Shown: positions 43,406 through 53,578, counted from the first letter of the stretch. The stretch is 64,000 nt of DNA from Glycomyces sp. TRM65418 (GCF_019710475.1 NZ_JAJFAX010000002.1:434001-498000); one strand, 5' to 3'. Program-made: numbers and translations. Notes: generated from the letters alone by a model not told the origin.

Positions 43406-44185
43406 TCAGCGTTCCTCGGCTTCGCCTCGCGGGCTGTGCTCGTGCTCCCCTGGCTCGGCTTCGCCTCGCGGGCTGAGCTCATGCTCCCCTGGCTCGGCTT
43501 CGCCTCGCGGGCTGTGCTCATGCTCCCCTGGCTCGGCTTCGCCTCGCGGGCTGAGCTCATGCTCCCCTGGCTCGGCTTCGCCTCGCGGGAAGTGCGAAAT
43601 CCCGCGCCACGCGAGGGCGCTCATGAGCTGCACGGCCTCGTCCTTCGGGATGGCGCGGCCCGAGGCGATCCACTTCCTCGCGGCGACCTCGGCGTTCCCG
43701 AGGAGGCCGGTCGCCAGGAGTTCGGCGCGGGCCTTGTCGACGTGGGTGTCGGCCATGATCGTGTCGGCCATCGCCGCCACGCAGTCGGCCTCCATCTTCA
43801 GCACCCGCTCCGACACCTCGGGGTCGTTGCGCTGGTCGGACTCGAAGACGAGCCGGAACGCCTCGCCCTGGGCGTCCACGAAGTCGAAGTAGGCGCGCAT
43901 GGCCCGGTTGACCCGCTCCTTGTTGTCCTCAGTAGAGTCGAGGGCGTGCCGCACCTGTTCGACCAGCTCGGCCGCTCGACCGTCGAGCAGCGCCAGGTAG
44001 AGCTCCAGCTTCGACGTGAAGTGCTGGTACAGCACGGGTTTCGAGACCCCGGCGTTCTCGGCGATGTCGTCCATCGAGGTGCTGTGGTAGCCCTTGGACA
44101 CGAAGACGTCCTGCGCGGCCTGCAGCAACTGTGCCCGGCGTTCGCTTCTGGGCAGTCGGACCCGGCCCTCACCAGCGCTGTTCAC
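43406..44185 (-). CDS. TetR-family regulator with repeat-built C-terminal tail
   Basis: A 259-residue regulator. The helix-turn-helix lies at ~12-58 (LLQAAQDVFVSKGYHSTSMD, VSKPVLYQHFTSKLELYLAL), and the ligand domain runs to about residue 200 (ALAWRGISHFP). The family normally stops there. This protein continues with four 13-residue units of the form SPRGEAEPGEHE(L/H) and ends RGEAEER. I chose GTG 44185 because a GAGG lies about 7 nt upstream; GTG 44209 is an alternative. Rv3208 of M. tuberculosis is the positional equivalent, next to DUF3107. Confidence 0.88.
   Translation of the reverse strand: MNSAGEGRVRLPRSERRAQLLQAAQDVFVSKGYHSTSMDDIAENAGVSKPVLYQHFTSKLELYLALLDGRAAELVEQVRHALDSTEDNKERVNRAMRAYFDFVDAQGEAFRLVFESDQRNDPEVSERVLKMEADCVAAMADTIMADTHVDKARAELLATGLLGNAEVAARKWIASGRAIPKDEAVQLMSALAWRGISHFPRGEAEPGEHELSPRGEAEPGEHEHSPRGEAEPGEHELSPRGEAEPGEHEHSPRGEAEER
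43415..43589. repeat. 39-nt tandem repeats encoding the TetR tail
   Basis: CTCGGCTTCGCCTCGCGGG recurs at 43415, 43454, 43493, 43532 and 43571, giving four full 39-nt units and a partial fifth. Units alternate between GGCTGTGCT and GGCTGAGCT, so two units may have been duplicated together. The length keeps the reading frame. Confidence 0.92.
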
Positions 44186-44240
44186 CTCGGCACCTCTCTT
44201 CGGCACATGTCGGTCATCCGTCAGTGGCCCGCTCTTGCGA

Positions 44241-44267
44241 CCTGAACGAAGTTTACGGAAACCTGAA
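44241..44267. promoter_or_regulatory. Candidate TetR operator between divergent genes
   Basis: CCTGAA occurs at 44241-44246 and 44262-44267, 21 nt apart, flanking GTTT-ACGG-AAAC (44251-44262). It lies between the TetR start and the divergent gene, where TetR proteins commonly autoregulate. Confidence 0.3.
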
Positions 44268-44361
44268 TACAGTCTCCCAGCGTACGGGGGCGACAAACGC
44301 GGGTTCGAGTCACTGGCCGCGCCACGGTACCTTGAGGGCGGGAATATGAAGGAGTTGTCTA

Positions 44362-46353
44362 GTGGTGTATGACCAGAACCGACCGGATGAGCCGCAGCGT
44401 CCGAGCGGGGAGGACCGGCCCGCTCGCAGGCGCATCGGCAGGTCGTGGGGCCCGCCCGCCGACGAGGCTCCCGAGGCCGCCGAGGAGTCCCGGCAGGGGA
44501 CGGGCCAGGCGCCCGAGCAGTACCGCTTCGATCCGGATCGGGGACGCCGCCACCGCTACAGCGAGGACCCCACCGGGCAGGTCCCGAACGTGCCGGTCGA
44601 GATCGCCGAGACCGGCCCGATGGTCCCGGCCACCCGCCGCCCCTCGCCCGGCGACCAGTTCGAGCCGATCCCGCCCGCACCGCAGCAATCTCAAGGCCCC
44701 CAAGGATTCCCGTCCGAGCAAGCGCAGCAGCAGTCGCAGTTCGCGCCGCCAGGGGCGAACCATGAACACAGCGCGCCTCCCGGCGTGAACCAGGAGTACA
44801 GCGCGCCTCCTGGAACGAATCAGGAGTACAGCGCACCTCCCGGAACGAACCAGGAGCACGGCGCGATGCCGGGCGCGAACCAGCAGTACAGCCCCCCGCA
44901 GCAGCACCCCGGATACAGCGCCCCGCCGATGCCCGGCGACTACGCCGCCCCGCAGCAGCAACCGAACCAGGGGCCGCCGCAGCCGAACCAGGAGTTCGCG
45001 CCCCCCGGCGGGAACCAGGACTACGGCGTCCCGCAGCAGGACCAGAACGCCCCCGCGCAGCAGTTCTACAGCGCTCCGCAGCAGGCCATGCCGAGCGCGC
45101 CGCCCGCCAACCAGCAGTTCGCCCCGCCGGGGGCGAACCGTGAGCGCGGCGCCGCGCCAGGGGCGAATCAGGAGTACAGCGCACCGCCCGGAGCGAACCG
45201 TGAGCACGGCGCGCCGCCGGGCGGCAACCGGGAACCGGTCGCCGACCAGCAGTACAGTGCGCCGCCGGCCGCTCAGCGCGAGTTCAGCGCCCCGCCCGCC
45301 GTTCGCCCCGAACGCCACGCGCCGCCCGCCGACCAGCACCACAGTGCGCCGCCCCCGCCCGCCGCGCCTCAGGAGACCCCGGCACCGCCCGCGGCGCCGG
45401 ACGTGAACCAGGAGCACTCGCAGGGCCGCGGTCCGGCCCAGCCGCCGCACACCGGCCCCATCGAGGTCCCGCCGCGGCCCGCCGCGACGCCGCCCCCGAA
45501 CGGGCCCGGCCCGCAGGCCCAGGTCTCCGTCGCCGAGCAGCAGACCGAGCAGTTCCCGGTCCAGCCACCGCCGCCGGTCACGGAGGTCTCGCCCCCGGCG
45601 GTCCCGAGTCCGCCCGTGACCGAGCAGGCCCCGCTGCGCTCGTCGCCGCGGAACCGGCCGCCGATCGCCGAGCCCACGCCTCCCGCGACCGTAGAGAAAG
45701 ACGTGAACGACCCCGAATCCGCGCGCCTCGTCGAGGCCGTCCGCCAGGTCCCCGGCGTCCGCGACGCCTTCCACGTGACCGCCCCCGACGGCGCCTCCAG
45801 TCTGCGCCTCGAACTCGAGGACGGGGTCGACCCCGACGAGGTCCACGCCGTCGTCTCGGCCGTGGTCGCCGAGCAGCGCGCCGTCGAGCCCGGCCCGCAG
45901 TCCTCCGACGAGCCCGGCGAGGAGCTCCACGGCCAGGTGGAGTCGCCCTCCACCGACGTCGAGGTCGCGAACATCGGGCCGGTCGAACTGCGCCGCGTCG
46001 AGATCGAGTCCGCCGGCCTCGAAGCCGAGGTCAGCGTCACCCTCGCGCTCGGCGACACCGAGTCCACCGGCAAGGTGGCCGTCCCGCCGATCGACTGGCA
46101 CATCCACCACGCCGCCGCGGCCGCGACCGTGGAGGCCCTGCGTCCGCGGCTCGGCGAGAGCGACGTCCGCGTCGAGGTCGAGCACGCGTCGATCGTCCCC
46201 ACTGGACCGGTGAAGACCGCCGTCGTCGTCATCCTGTGGCTCGACGGCCGCTCCGTGCGCCGCCTCTCGGGGGCCTCCGTGGTCACGGCCGAGCGTTCCC
46301 GTGCGGTGGTTTCGGCTACATTGGGCGCGCTGGCGGGCGAAGTGTCACACTAG
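44362..46353 (+). CDS. Large low-complexity protein with SAPPG-NQEY repeats and C-terminal conserved domain
   Basis: A 663-residue protein. Residues ~25-115 are charged; ~115-430 are built from irregular 10-12-residue units such as SAPPGTNQEY, rich in Pro, Gln, Asn and Tyr; ~440-663 form a folded region (LVEAVRQVPGVRDAFHVTAP, and later TAVVVILWLDGRSVRRLSGA) resembling a paired beta-alpha domain. There is no signal peptide or membrane helix. GTG 44362 follows GAAGGAG; TACCTT near 44327 is a possible -10. I do not recognise the family. The disordered part may mediate multivalent binding. Confidence 0.75.
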   Translation: MVYDQNRPDEPQRPSGEDRPARRRIGRSWGPPADEAPEAAEESRQGTGQAPEQYRFDPDRGRRHRYSEDPTGQVPNVPVEIAETGPMVPATRRPSPGDQFEPIPPAPQQSQGPQGFPSEQAQQQSQFAPPGANHEHSAPPGVNQEYSAPPGTNQEYSAPPGTNQEHGAMPGANQQYSPPQQHPGYSAPPMPGDYAAPQQQPNQGPPQPNQEFAPPGGNQDYGVPQQDQNAPAQQFYSAPQQAMPSAPPANQQFAPPGANRERGAAPGANQEYSAPPGANREHGAPPGGNREPVADQQYSAPPAAQREFSAPPAVRPERHAPPADQHHSAPPPPAAPQETPAPPAAPDVNQEHSQGRGPAQPPHTGPIEVPPRPAATPPPNGPGPQAQVSVAEQQTEQFPVQPPPPVTEVSPPAVPSPPVTEQAPLRSSPRNRPPIAEPTPPATVEKDVNDPESARLVEAVRQVPGVRDAFHVTAPDGASSLRLELEDGVDPDEVHAVVSAVVAEQRAVEPGPQSSDEPGEELHGQVESPSTDVEVANIGPVELRRVEIESAGLEAEVSVTLALGDTESTGKVAVPPIDWHIHHAAAAATVEALRPRLGESDVRVEVEHASIVPTGPVKTAVVVILWLDGRSVRRLSGASVVTAERSRAVVSATLGALAGEVSH

Positions 46354-46358
46354 GACAC

Positions 46359-47348
46359 ATGAAACGGGCACGTCTCGCGGAGGCGGGCGGGGTTCGGAAT
46401 CCGACCCGCCCGCACCCGCCGTGGCCCGGCATCGAACACCAGCTCAGCCGCCGTCGGCTGTTCATCCGGCACACCCCGCCGACCGCGCCGAACGCCGAGC
46501 CCGCCGTGTTCGTCCACGGGCTCGGGGGCTCCGCGCAGAACTGGACGGACCTCGCCGACGCGCTCTCCGACCGCCTCGCGGTCGACGCGGTCGACCTGCC
46601 GGGCTTCGGCCAATCGGCCCCCGCGCCGCGCGTCACCATCCCGCTACTGGCGCAGGACGTCGCCGCCTGGATCGTCGAGTCCGGCCGCGGCCCGGTCCAT
46701 CTCGCGGGCCACTCCCTCGGCGGGGCCGTCTCGGTCTATCTCGCCGCCACCCGCCCGGGCCTCGTGCGCACCCTCACGCTCGTGTCGCCCGCGATGCCGT
46801 TCGCGAACCCGCGCCGCTCGCACCAGTCGCGGTTCGTGCCGATGCTCGCGGTCCCGAACATGGCCCGCATCGCCGACCGGCTCATGCGCGGCCGCACCCC
46901 CGAGCAGGTCGTGAACGACATCTACCTCGGCACCTGGGCCGACCCGACGCGCGTCCACCCGCAGCGCCGCCGCGAGGCGATCTCCGAGGCCCGCCGCCGA
47001 CTGGCGGTCCCGTGGAACTCCAGCGCCTACATCCAGACCTACCGGGGGCTCATGGCCTCCTTCTTCCAGTCGTTCGTGCCCGGCACGCACTCGCTGTGGC
47101 GGCTCGCCAAGAAGATCGCATGCCCCACGCTCGTCATCTGGGGCAAGCAGGACAAGGTGATCGACGTCCGCCTCGCCCCGCCCACGGCGCTGGCCATCCC
47201 CGACTCGCGGCTGCTCATCCTCAACCGCACCGGCCACGTGGCGATGATGGAGCACCCGCACACCGTGGCGCGCGCGATGGTCGCCCTGCTCGACGACGCC
47301 AGCGAGGTCGAACCGGACACGGCGGACGACGCTCTGTCCGTGATGTGA
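46359..47348 (+). CDS. Alpha/beta hydrolase
   Basis: A 329-residue hydrolase. The oxyanion region is FVHGLGGSAQNW, the nucleophile elbow GHSLGG, the acid in WGKQDKVID, and the catalytic His in NRTGHVAMMEHP. The fold is that of C-C hydrolases and lipases; substrate is unknown. ATG 46359 is 5 nt after the previous stop, and CACACT 7 nt upstream could give a leaderless message. It keeps the order hydrolase-DUF3152-moeZ common in actinobacteria. Confidence 0.85.
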   Translation: MKRARLAEAGGVRNPTRPHPPWPGIEHQLSRRRLFIRHTPPTAPNAEPAVFVHGLGGSAQNWTDLADALSDRLAVDAVDLPGFGQSAPAPRVTIPLLAQDVAAWIVESGRGPVHLAGHSLGGAVSVYLAATRPGLVRTLTLVSPAMPFANPRRSHQSRFVPMLAVPNMARIADRLMRGRTPEQVVNDIYLGTWADPTRVHPQRRREAISEARRRLAVPWNSSAYIQTYRGLMASFFQSFVPGTHSLWRLAKKIACPTLVIWGKQDKVIDVRLAPPTALAIPDSRLLILNRTGHVAMMEHPHTVARAMVALLDDASEVEPDTADDALSVM

Positions 47349-47417
47349 ACACGAACGGGGCCACACCGACCTCCGGGGTTGAGCCCCTCAGGCCTTCGTC
47401 TGTCCTAGACTCGCCGT

Positions 47418-48272
47418 GTGACTGAGGGACGGGTGGGACGGCTGCAACGCAACCGCAGGCTCCGCAAACGGCGGCGCCTCGTGTTCTTCGCCATCCTGAT
47501 CCTCATGGCGGGCACGGGGCTGTACTTCGCCCTCGGCGCCGCCGACGCCGAGAAGCCCCAGGCCTTCGACCAGGACGAGCGGATCCCGCCCACGACCGTC
47601 GCCGATCCGTCCCCTTCGGACATCGCTTCCGCGGAGGCTCCGGCCGAGACGCAGGCGACGCCGCCGCTGTACTTCTCCGGCACCGGCACCTGGACCTACG
47701 CCGAGCCGGTGAGCGCCGCGGTCGTCGGCTCCGCCGGGACGCTCCTGACGTACAACGTCGCGGTCGAGGACGGGCTCGCGCTCGACGCGGCCGAGTTCGG
47801 CGCGTTCGTCCACGCGACCCTCGCGGACCCGCGCTCCTGGACCGCCGGGGGCGGCTGGCGCTTCGAGCAGGTCGGGGAGGGCGGCAACGCCGACTTCACG
47901 GTCTACCTCGCCAGCCCCGAGCAGCGCGCGCTGCTCTGCGGCTCGCAGAACACGACGGTCTCGTGCCGCAACGGCGACAACGTCGTCATCAACTCGGCCC
48001 GCTGGATCACCGGCGTCGAGCACTGGGACGGCACGCTCGACGCCTACCGGCAGTACGCCGTGAACCACGAAGTGGGCCACCGGCTCGGCCACGGCCACGA
48101 GGTCTGCCCTCAAGACGGCGCGCTCTCGCCGGTGATGGCCCAGCAGACCTATCAGCTCGCCGGCTGCGTCGGCAACGCCTGGCCCTACCCGGACGGCACG
48201 ACCTACGTCTCCGGCCCGGTCGGGGACTACGGCGGCCCGGACCTCCCTCCGGACGACTTCGTCGACCGCTGA
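47418..48272 (+). CDS. DUF3152 membrane-anchored zincin-like protein
   Basis: A 284-residue protein with a basic N-terminus, one transmembrane helix (~22-42), a linker, and an extracytoplasmic DUF3152 domain. The domain keeps an HExxH-type metal site, NHEVGHRLGHGHEVC, and cysteines likely to form disulphides. It is therefore a probable secreted-side metalloprotease, equivalent to Rv3207c. TAGACT 6 nt before GTG 47418 is one of the clearest leaderless starts in the window. Confidence 0.88.
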   Translation: MTEGRVGRLQRNRRLRKRRRLVFFAILILMAGTGLYFALGAADAEKPQAFDQDERIPPTTVADPSPSDIASAEAPAETQATPPLYFSGTGTWTYAEPVSAAVVGSAGTLLTYNVAVEDGLALDAAEFGAFVHATLADPRSWTAGGGWRFEQVGEGGNADFTVYLASPEQRALLCGSQNTTVSCRNGDNVVINSARWITGVEHWDGTLDAYRQYAVNHEVGHRLGHGHEVCPQDGALSPVMAQQTYQLAGCVGNAWPYPDGTTYVSGPVGDYGGPDLPPDDFVDR

Positions 48273-48289
48273 CCGCAGGAGTCCCGGAA

Positions 48290-48310
48290 CGTGGGACGAA
48301 CCGTCCCACG
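48290..48310 (+). terminator. Terminator after DUF3152 gene
   Basis: CGTGGGACG and CGTCCCACG form a 9-bp stem with an AAC loop, 18 nt after the stop. Confidence 0.65.
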
Positions 48311-48378
48311 CGGGTGAAGAACCGCACACCGCGCTTCCCGGTGGAATATCCAGCCAGTGGACATGCATTATTGACCAT

Positions 48379-49557
48379 ATGAGTTTGCCGCCGCTGGTCG
48401 AACCAGCCTCAGAGCTGTCGGTCGACGAGGTGCGCCGCTATTCGCGCCACCTCATCATCCCCGACGTCGCCATGGACGGTCAGAAACGACTCAAGAACGC
48501 CAAGGTGCTCTGTGTGGGCGCGGGCGGCCTCGGGTCCCCCGCGTTGATGTACCTGGCAGCCGCCGGGGTCGGCACGATCGGCATCGCCGAGTTCGACACC
48601 GTCGACGAGTCGAACCTCCAGCGCCAGATCATCCACGGCCAGTCCGACGTCGGCCGCCCCAAGGCCGAGTCCGCCGCCGACTCGATCCGCGAGATCAACC
48701 CGTACGTCGACGTCGTCATCCACAACACGGTGCTCGACAACGACAACGTGTTCGAGATCTTCGAGCAGTACGACCTCATCGTCGACGGCACCGACAACTT
48801 CGCCACGCGCTACATGGTGAACGACGCCGCCGTGCTGCTCGGGAAGCCGTACGTTTGGGGCTCGATCTACCGCTTCGACGGCCAGGCCTCGGTCTTCTGG
48901 GCCGACCAGGGCCCGTGCTACCGCTGCCTCTACCCCGAGCCCCCGCCGCCCGGCATGGTGCCGAGCTGCGCCGAGGGCGGCGTCCTCGGGGTGCTGTGCG
49001 CCTCGATCGGCTCCATCCAGGTCACCGAGGCCATCAAGCTCCTCACCGGCGTCGGCGACCCGCTCGTCGGCTCGCTCATGGTCTACGACGCGCTGGAGAT
49101 GACCTACCGCAAGATCAAGGTCCGCAAGGACCCGAACTGCGCGGTCTGCGGCCCGAACGCCACCGTCAAGGAGCTCATCGACTACGAGGACTTCTGCGGT
49201 TCGGTCACCGACGAGGCCGCCGAGGCCGTCATCGGCTCCACGATCACCGCCCGCGAACTGGAGACGTGGATCAAGGAAGGCCGCGACATCGACCTCATCG
49301 ACGTGCGCGAGCCCGCCGAGTACGAGATCGTGCGCATCCCCGGTTCGCGGCTGATCCCCAAGGGCGAGATCGTCTCCGGCGCCGCGCTGGCCGATCTGCC
49401 GACCGAGCGCCAGGCCGTGTTCTACTGCAAGGCGGGCGTCCGCTCCGCCGAGGCGCTGGCCGCGGCGAAGGCCGCCGGTCTGAAGAACGCGGTCCACGTG
49501 CAGGGCGGCGTGCTCGGCTGGATCAACCAGGTCGACCCGAGCCTGCCGACGTACTAG
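48379..49557 (+). CDS. moeZ: Adenylyltransferase/sulfurtransferase MoeZ
   Basis: A 392-residue two-domain enzyme. The E1-like adenylation domain (1-270) has LCVGAGGLGSPALMYLA and the zinc cysteines CYRC and CAVCG. The rhodanese domain (~285-390) has the persulphide Cys350 in YCKAGVRS. It adenylates and thiocarboxylates ubiquitin-like sulphur carriers for molybdopterin, cysteine or thioquinolobactin-type pathways. CATTAT ends 7 nt before ATG 48379. A 15-bp hairpin follows. Confidence 0.95.
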   Translation: MSLPPLVEPASELSVDEVRRYSRHLIIPDVAMDGQKRLKNAKVLCVGAGGLGSPALMYLAAAGVGTIGIAEFDTVDESNLQRQIIHGQSDVGRPKAESAADSIREINPYVDVVIHNTVLDNDNVFEIFEQYDLIVDGTDNFATRYMVNDAAVLLGKPYVWGSIYRFDGQASVFWADQGPCYRCLYPEPPPPGMVPSCAEGGVLGVLCASIGSIQVTEAIKLLTGVGDPLVGSLMVYDALEMTYRKIKVRKDPNCAVCGPNATVKELIDYEDFCGSVTDEAAEAVIGSTITARELETWIKEGRDIDLIDVREPAEYEIVRIPGSRLIPKGEIVSGAALADLPTERQAVFYCKAGVRSAEALAAAKAAGLKNAVHVQGGVLGWINQVDPSLPTY

Positions 49558-49569
49558 AGCAATGCGAGC

Positions 49570-49602
49570 GAGGGGCGTGCGGCCGACGGCCGCACGCCCC
49601 TC
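49570..49602 (+). terminator. Terminator after moeZ
   Basis: GAGGGGCGTGCGGCC and its exact complement form a 15-bp stem with a GAC loop, 12 nt past the stop. Confidence 0.88.
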
Positions 49603-49713
49603 GGCGTGCTTTGCGTTGCTTCGTGGCCCTATGAGATTTCCGACTCCGATCGATCGGACTTTCCGTTCCTGGGGCGTTGACTCGCACTCGACCGGTTCCG
49701 TAGCCTCGCAGGA

Positions 49714-50607
49714 ATGATCCGCAAAAGCGAACCGTCCTCTCGCCGCTTGACTCCCAGCCGCCGCAATCTGCTGCGGTTCGGCGTGCCCGCCGTCGTGCTC
49801 GCGGGCGCGGGCGCGGCCACCACGGTCGCCGCGAACGCCGAGGAGCTGGGCCTGCCCTTCTTCGGGCCCTCCCGCGAGGAACTCGAAGCCGACCTCACGA
49901 CCCGGATCGACGCGTACCTCGCGGACACCGGCACGAAGGTCGAGGCGTCCGTGGCCGTCGAGCGCGGGGAGCGCCGCCTGGACTACAACCCCGGCCGGAC
50001 CCACATCACCGCCTCCATCGTCAAAGTGGAGATTCTGGCGATGGTCCAGGAGTACTGGGGGGCGGTCGACGCGATCCCCGAGGACCACCGGGAACTGCTG
50101 CACCTCATGATCACCGAGTCGAAGAACCGCGCGGCGACGACGCTCTACAACTACCTCGGCGGCGTGGACGCGCTCGTGGCCGCGCACGCCCGGTACGGCC
50201 TCCAGGACACGACGCCCGACGCGGAGGGCCGCTGGGGCGTGGGCTGGTCGAGCGCTTCGGACCAGCTGATCCTGACCGACCTCGCCCTCTTCAGCGACCG
50301 CGGCGTCCTCGACGCCGAGCAGGTGGACCTGAGCCGGGAGCTCATGGGCGGCGTGATCGAGGAGCAGGCGTGGGGCGTCTCGGCCGCGGCCGCGGAAGGC
50401 GAGACGGTCTGGCTCAAGAACGGCTGGGACGTCGAGTCGCAGCTGGACGGGCTGTGGGTGGTGAACTCGATCGGTGTCCTGGGCGGCGAGGGCGGCGAGC
50501 CGGTGAAGATGGCCGTCCTCACGAGCGGTGCGGTCGACGACGTGGAGGGCATCCCGATCGTCGAGGCGATCGCCGAGATCGCCCGCGACGTCGTCGAGAC
50601 GGAGTAG
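49714..50607 (+). CDS. Beta-lactamase-fold serine hydrolase, exported
   Basis: A 297-residue protein. The N-terminus has a twin-arginine stretch (SRRNLLRFG) before a hydrophobic helix, suggesting Tat export. The SxxK motif is Ser101-Ile-Val-Lys104, the second motif Ser136-Lys-Asn138 and the third KNGW near residue 235, so the class A beta-lactamase/DD-peptidase fold is complete. Substrate is uncertain because the third motif is KNG rather than KTG. TAGCCT 7 nt before the ATG indicates leaderless transcription. Confidence 0.82.
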   Translation: MIRKSEPSSRRLTPSRRNLLRFGVPAVVLAGAGAATTVAANAEELGLPFFGPSREELEADLTTRIDAYLADTGTKVEASVAVERGERRLDYNPGRTHITASIVKVEILAMVQEYWGAVDAIPEDHRELLHLMITESKNRAATTLYNYLGGVDALVAAHARYGLQDTTPDAEGRWGVGWSSASDQLILTDLALFSDRGVLDAEQVDLSRELMGGVIEEQAWGVSAAAAEGETVWLKNGWDVESQLDGLWVVNSIGVLGGEGGEPVKMAVLTSGAVDDVEGIPIVEAIAEIARDVVETE

Positions 50608-50611
50608 CCGC

Positions 50612-50647
50612 GAAAGCGGCCCGGACCTCTCGGTCCGGACCGCTTTC
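50612..50647. terminator. Terminator between serine hydrolase and sahH
   Basis: A 15-bp stem with a single C-A mismatch and a TCTC loop starts 5 nt after the stop, between convergent genes. Confidence 0.8.
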
Positions 50648-50724
50648 CCTCGTCTCGCAACGGCGGCGCCGCGGCAGTGGGCCGTCGGCTCCGTTCAATG
50701 CCTACTGCGCCGCGGTCGCTTCGC

Positions 50725-52170
<1,446 letters not shown>

Positions 52171-52264
52171 GGTTGAAATGCTACGCGCCGCGCCGGTCGC
52201 CCTCGAAGTACGACGTCGGTGGCGGGGGACACGGAAAAATATCCACGGGGATCCGTGATTCGAC

Positions 52265-52292
52265 TTGACACCGTCGGGGCTGTGGGTAATAT
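52265..52292 (+). promoter_or_regulatory. Near-consensus sigma-70 promoter
   Basis: TTGACA (52265-52270) and TAATAT (52287-52292) are separated by 16 nt. Such a close match to consensus is exceptional in this GC-rich window. Transcription would start near 52299 on the plus strand, with no gene until 52486. Confidence 0.7.
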
Positions 52293-52298
52293 TGCAGA

Positions 52299-52417
52299 TA
52301 CACAGCGTCACGGAGGTGCGGGGATCCACAGGGTCCCGAACCATCGCCGATGACGCGGGGGAATACCAAACCGGGGGGAGTGCCGGGCGGTCTGGGGTGG
52401 CCGCCCGGCACATTTTT
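52299..52417 (+). ncRNA. Candidate small RNA or attenuator leader (~120 nt)
   Basis: The stretch runs from the predicted start of a near-consensus promoter to a hairpin with a T-run. It contains a probable internal hairpin (CGGGGATCC with GGTCCCG, ~52319-52339). I match it to no riboswitch or sRNA family I know. It could act as a free sRNA, or as a conditional leader of the GNAT gene 70 nt downstream. Confidence 0.5.
52380..52416 (+). terminator. Intrinsic terminator with T5 run, no coding gene upstream
   Basis: GTGCCGGGCGG and its exact complement form an 11-bp stem with a 10-nt loop (52380-52411), followed by ATTTTTG. It is the best canonical Rho-independent terminator in the window. Confidence 0.85.
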
Positions 52418-52485
52418 GCGCGCTGCACACCCTCGCCCGAAAACGGTTTGCGTCCGGTCTCGAAGTGCGGGACGGTACGGGGGAC

Positions 52486-53517
52486 ATGAGTGACATCGAC
52501 ATCATCCCGATCGATCCCCTCGACGCCGAAGTCGTCGGGGCGTGGATCGCCATGCAGAACGCCGTCATCGCGCACGACCGGCCCGGCGACGCGCCCTACA
52601 GCCCGTCGCATCAGCGGCTCCGCCTCCTGCTCCATGCATCGGCGGTCGACGTCGAGCGCTACGCCGCCCGCCTCGACGGCGTCCTGGTCGGCAGCGTCGA
52701 ACTGGTCTTCTACCTCACGGACAACCAGCACCTCGTGAGCGTCGAACTCGAGGTGCACCCGGACTGCCGCCGCCGCGGCGTCGGCACCCGCCTCGTCGAG
52801 TTCGTCGAGCAGCGCGCCGCCGAACGCGGCCGCGACACCCTCCTGGCCGGCGTCGCCGAATCCGTCGAGGGCGGGCCGGCCTTCGACCACGCCGGCCGCG
52901 AGTTCGCCAAGGCCCGCGGGTACGCGTCCGTGGACAACGAGATCCACCGCCGCAACGACCTCTTCGCCGTCGAGGACGACGACCTCGCGAAGCTGTACGC
53001 CGACGCGTGGGCCAAGGCCGCCGGGTACGAGCTGATCCAGTGGGTCAACCACGCCCCGGACGACATCGTCGAGGGCATCGCCGCGATGCGCGCCCGCATG
53101 TACACCGACCCGCCGATGGGCGAGGAACTGGACATCCGACCGGCCGTCTACGACGTCGCCCGGGTCCGCGACGAGGAGCGCGTGCGCGCCGACCGGGGCG
53201 AGCTCCAGCTCGCCGCCGCCGTCCGCCACGTCGAGTCCGGCGAGGTCGCCGGCCTCACCGACATCCTGGTCCCGCCCGGCAGCGAAACGCACGCGGGTCA
53301 GAACGACACCATTGTGGACCCCTCCCACCGCGGCAGGCGCCTCGGGACGATCCTCAAGATCGCCAACCAGCGGCTCCTGCGCGAGTACCGGCCGAAGCTC
53401 CGGTACGTGCACACCTGGAACGCCGAGTCGAACGCCCACATGATCGCCATCAACGAAGCCGTCGGCTACCGCCGCCTGTGCCGCGACATCGACGTGCAGA
53501 AGAAGCTCACGAAGTAA
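52486..53517 (+). CDS. Tandem GNAT N-acetyltransferase
   Basis: A 343-residue protein with two GNAT domains. The N-terminal one (1-165) has [20 protein letters not shown], the C-terminal one (~185-343) has [20 protein letters not shown] and ends with [19 protein letters not shown]. The pair resembles mycothiol-synthase-like double GNATs in layout but lacks evidence for that reaction. ATG 52486 was chosen since the conserved domain begins there. It lies behind the candidate attenuator, so its expression may be conditional. Confidence 0.8.
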   Translation: MSDIDIIPIDPLDAEVVGAWIAMQNAVIAHDRPGDAPYSPSHQRLRLLLHASAVDVERYAARLDGVLVGSVELVFYLTDNQHLVSVELEVHPDCRRRGVGTRLVEFVEQRAAERGRDTLLAGVAESVEGGPAFDHAGREFAKARGYASVDNEIHRRNDLFAVEDDDLAKLYADAWAKAAGYELIQWVNHAPDDIVEGIAAMRARMYTDPPMGEELDIRPAVYDVARVRDEERVRADRGELQLAAAVRHVESGEVAGLTDILVPPGSETHAGQNDTIVDPSHRGRRLGTILKIANQRLLREYRPKLRYVHTWNAESNAHMIAINEAVGYRRLCRDIDVQKKLTK

Positions 53518-53542
53518 CGAGATTCCCGCGTTGCAGATGGGA

Positions 53543-53578
53543 ACCGGCCCGACCGCGCACATCAGCGGTCGGGCCGGT
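53543..53578. terminator. Bidirectional terminator between GNAT gene and manA
   Basis: ACCGGCCCGACCGC and its exact complement form a 14-bp stem with an 8-nt loop between convergent genes. Confidence 0.85.

Noticed and set aside
43415-43589. CRISPR or integron repeats
   Set aside because: The repeats are head-to-tail, without spacers, and in frame with the TetR gene.
44186-45184. Minus-strand extension of the TetR protein over the divergent gene
   Set aside because: It is antisense to a gene with its own ribosome binding site and conserved C-terminal domain; translation there is low-complexity shadow.
52265-52417. c-di-GMP, ydaO, SAH or SAM riboswitch
   Set aside because: Only scattered short words resemble c-di-GMP-I; the conserved cores of these families are not present in order, and sahH lies on the opposite strand with an apparently leaderless start.
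52350-52493. A 47-codon frame running through the terminator and overlapping the GNAT start, as a leader peptide
   Set aside because: No ribosome binding site, no family resemblance, arginine/glycine/proline-rich composition expected by chance in GC-rich DNA, and it reads through a strong hairpin.
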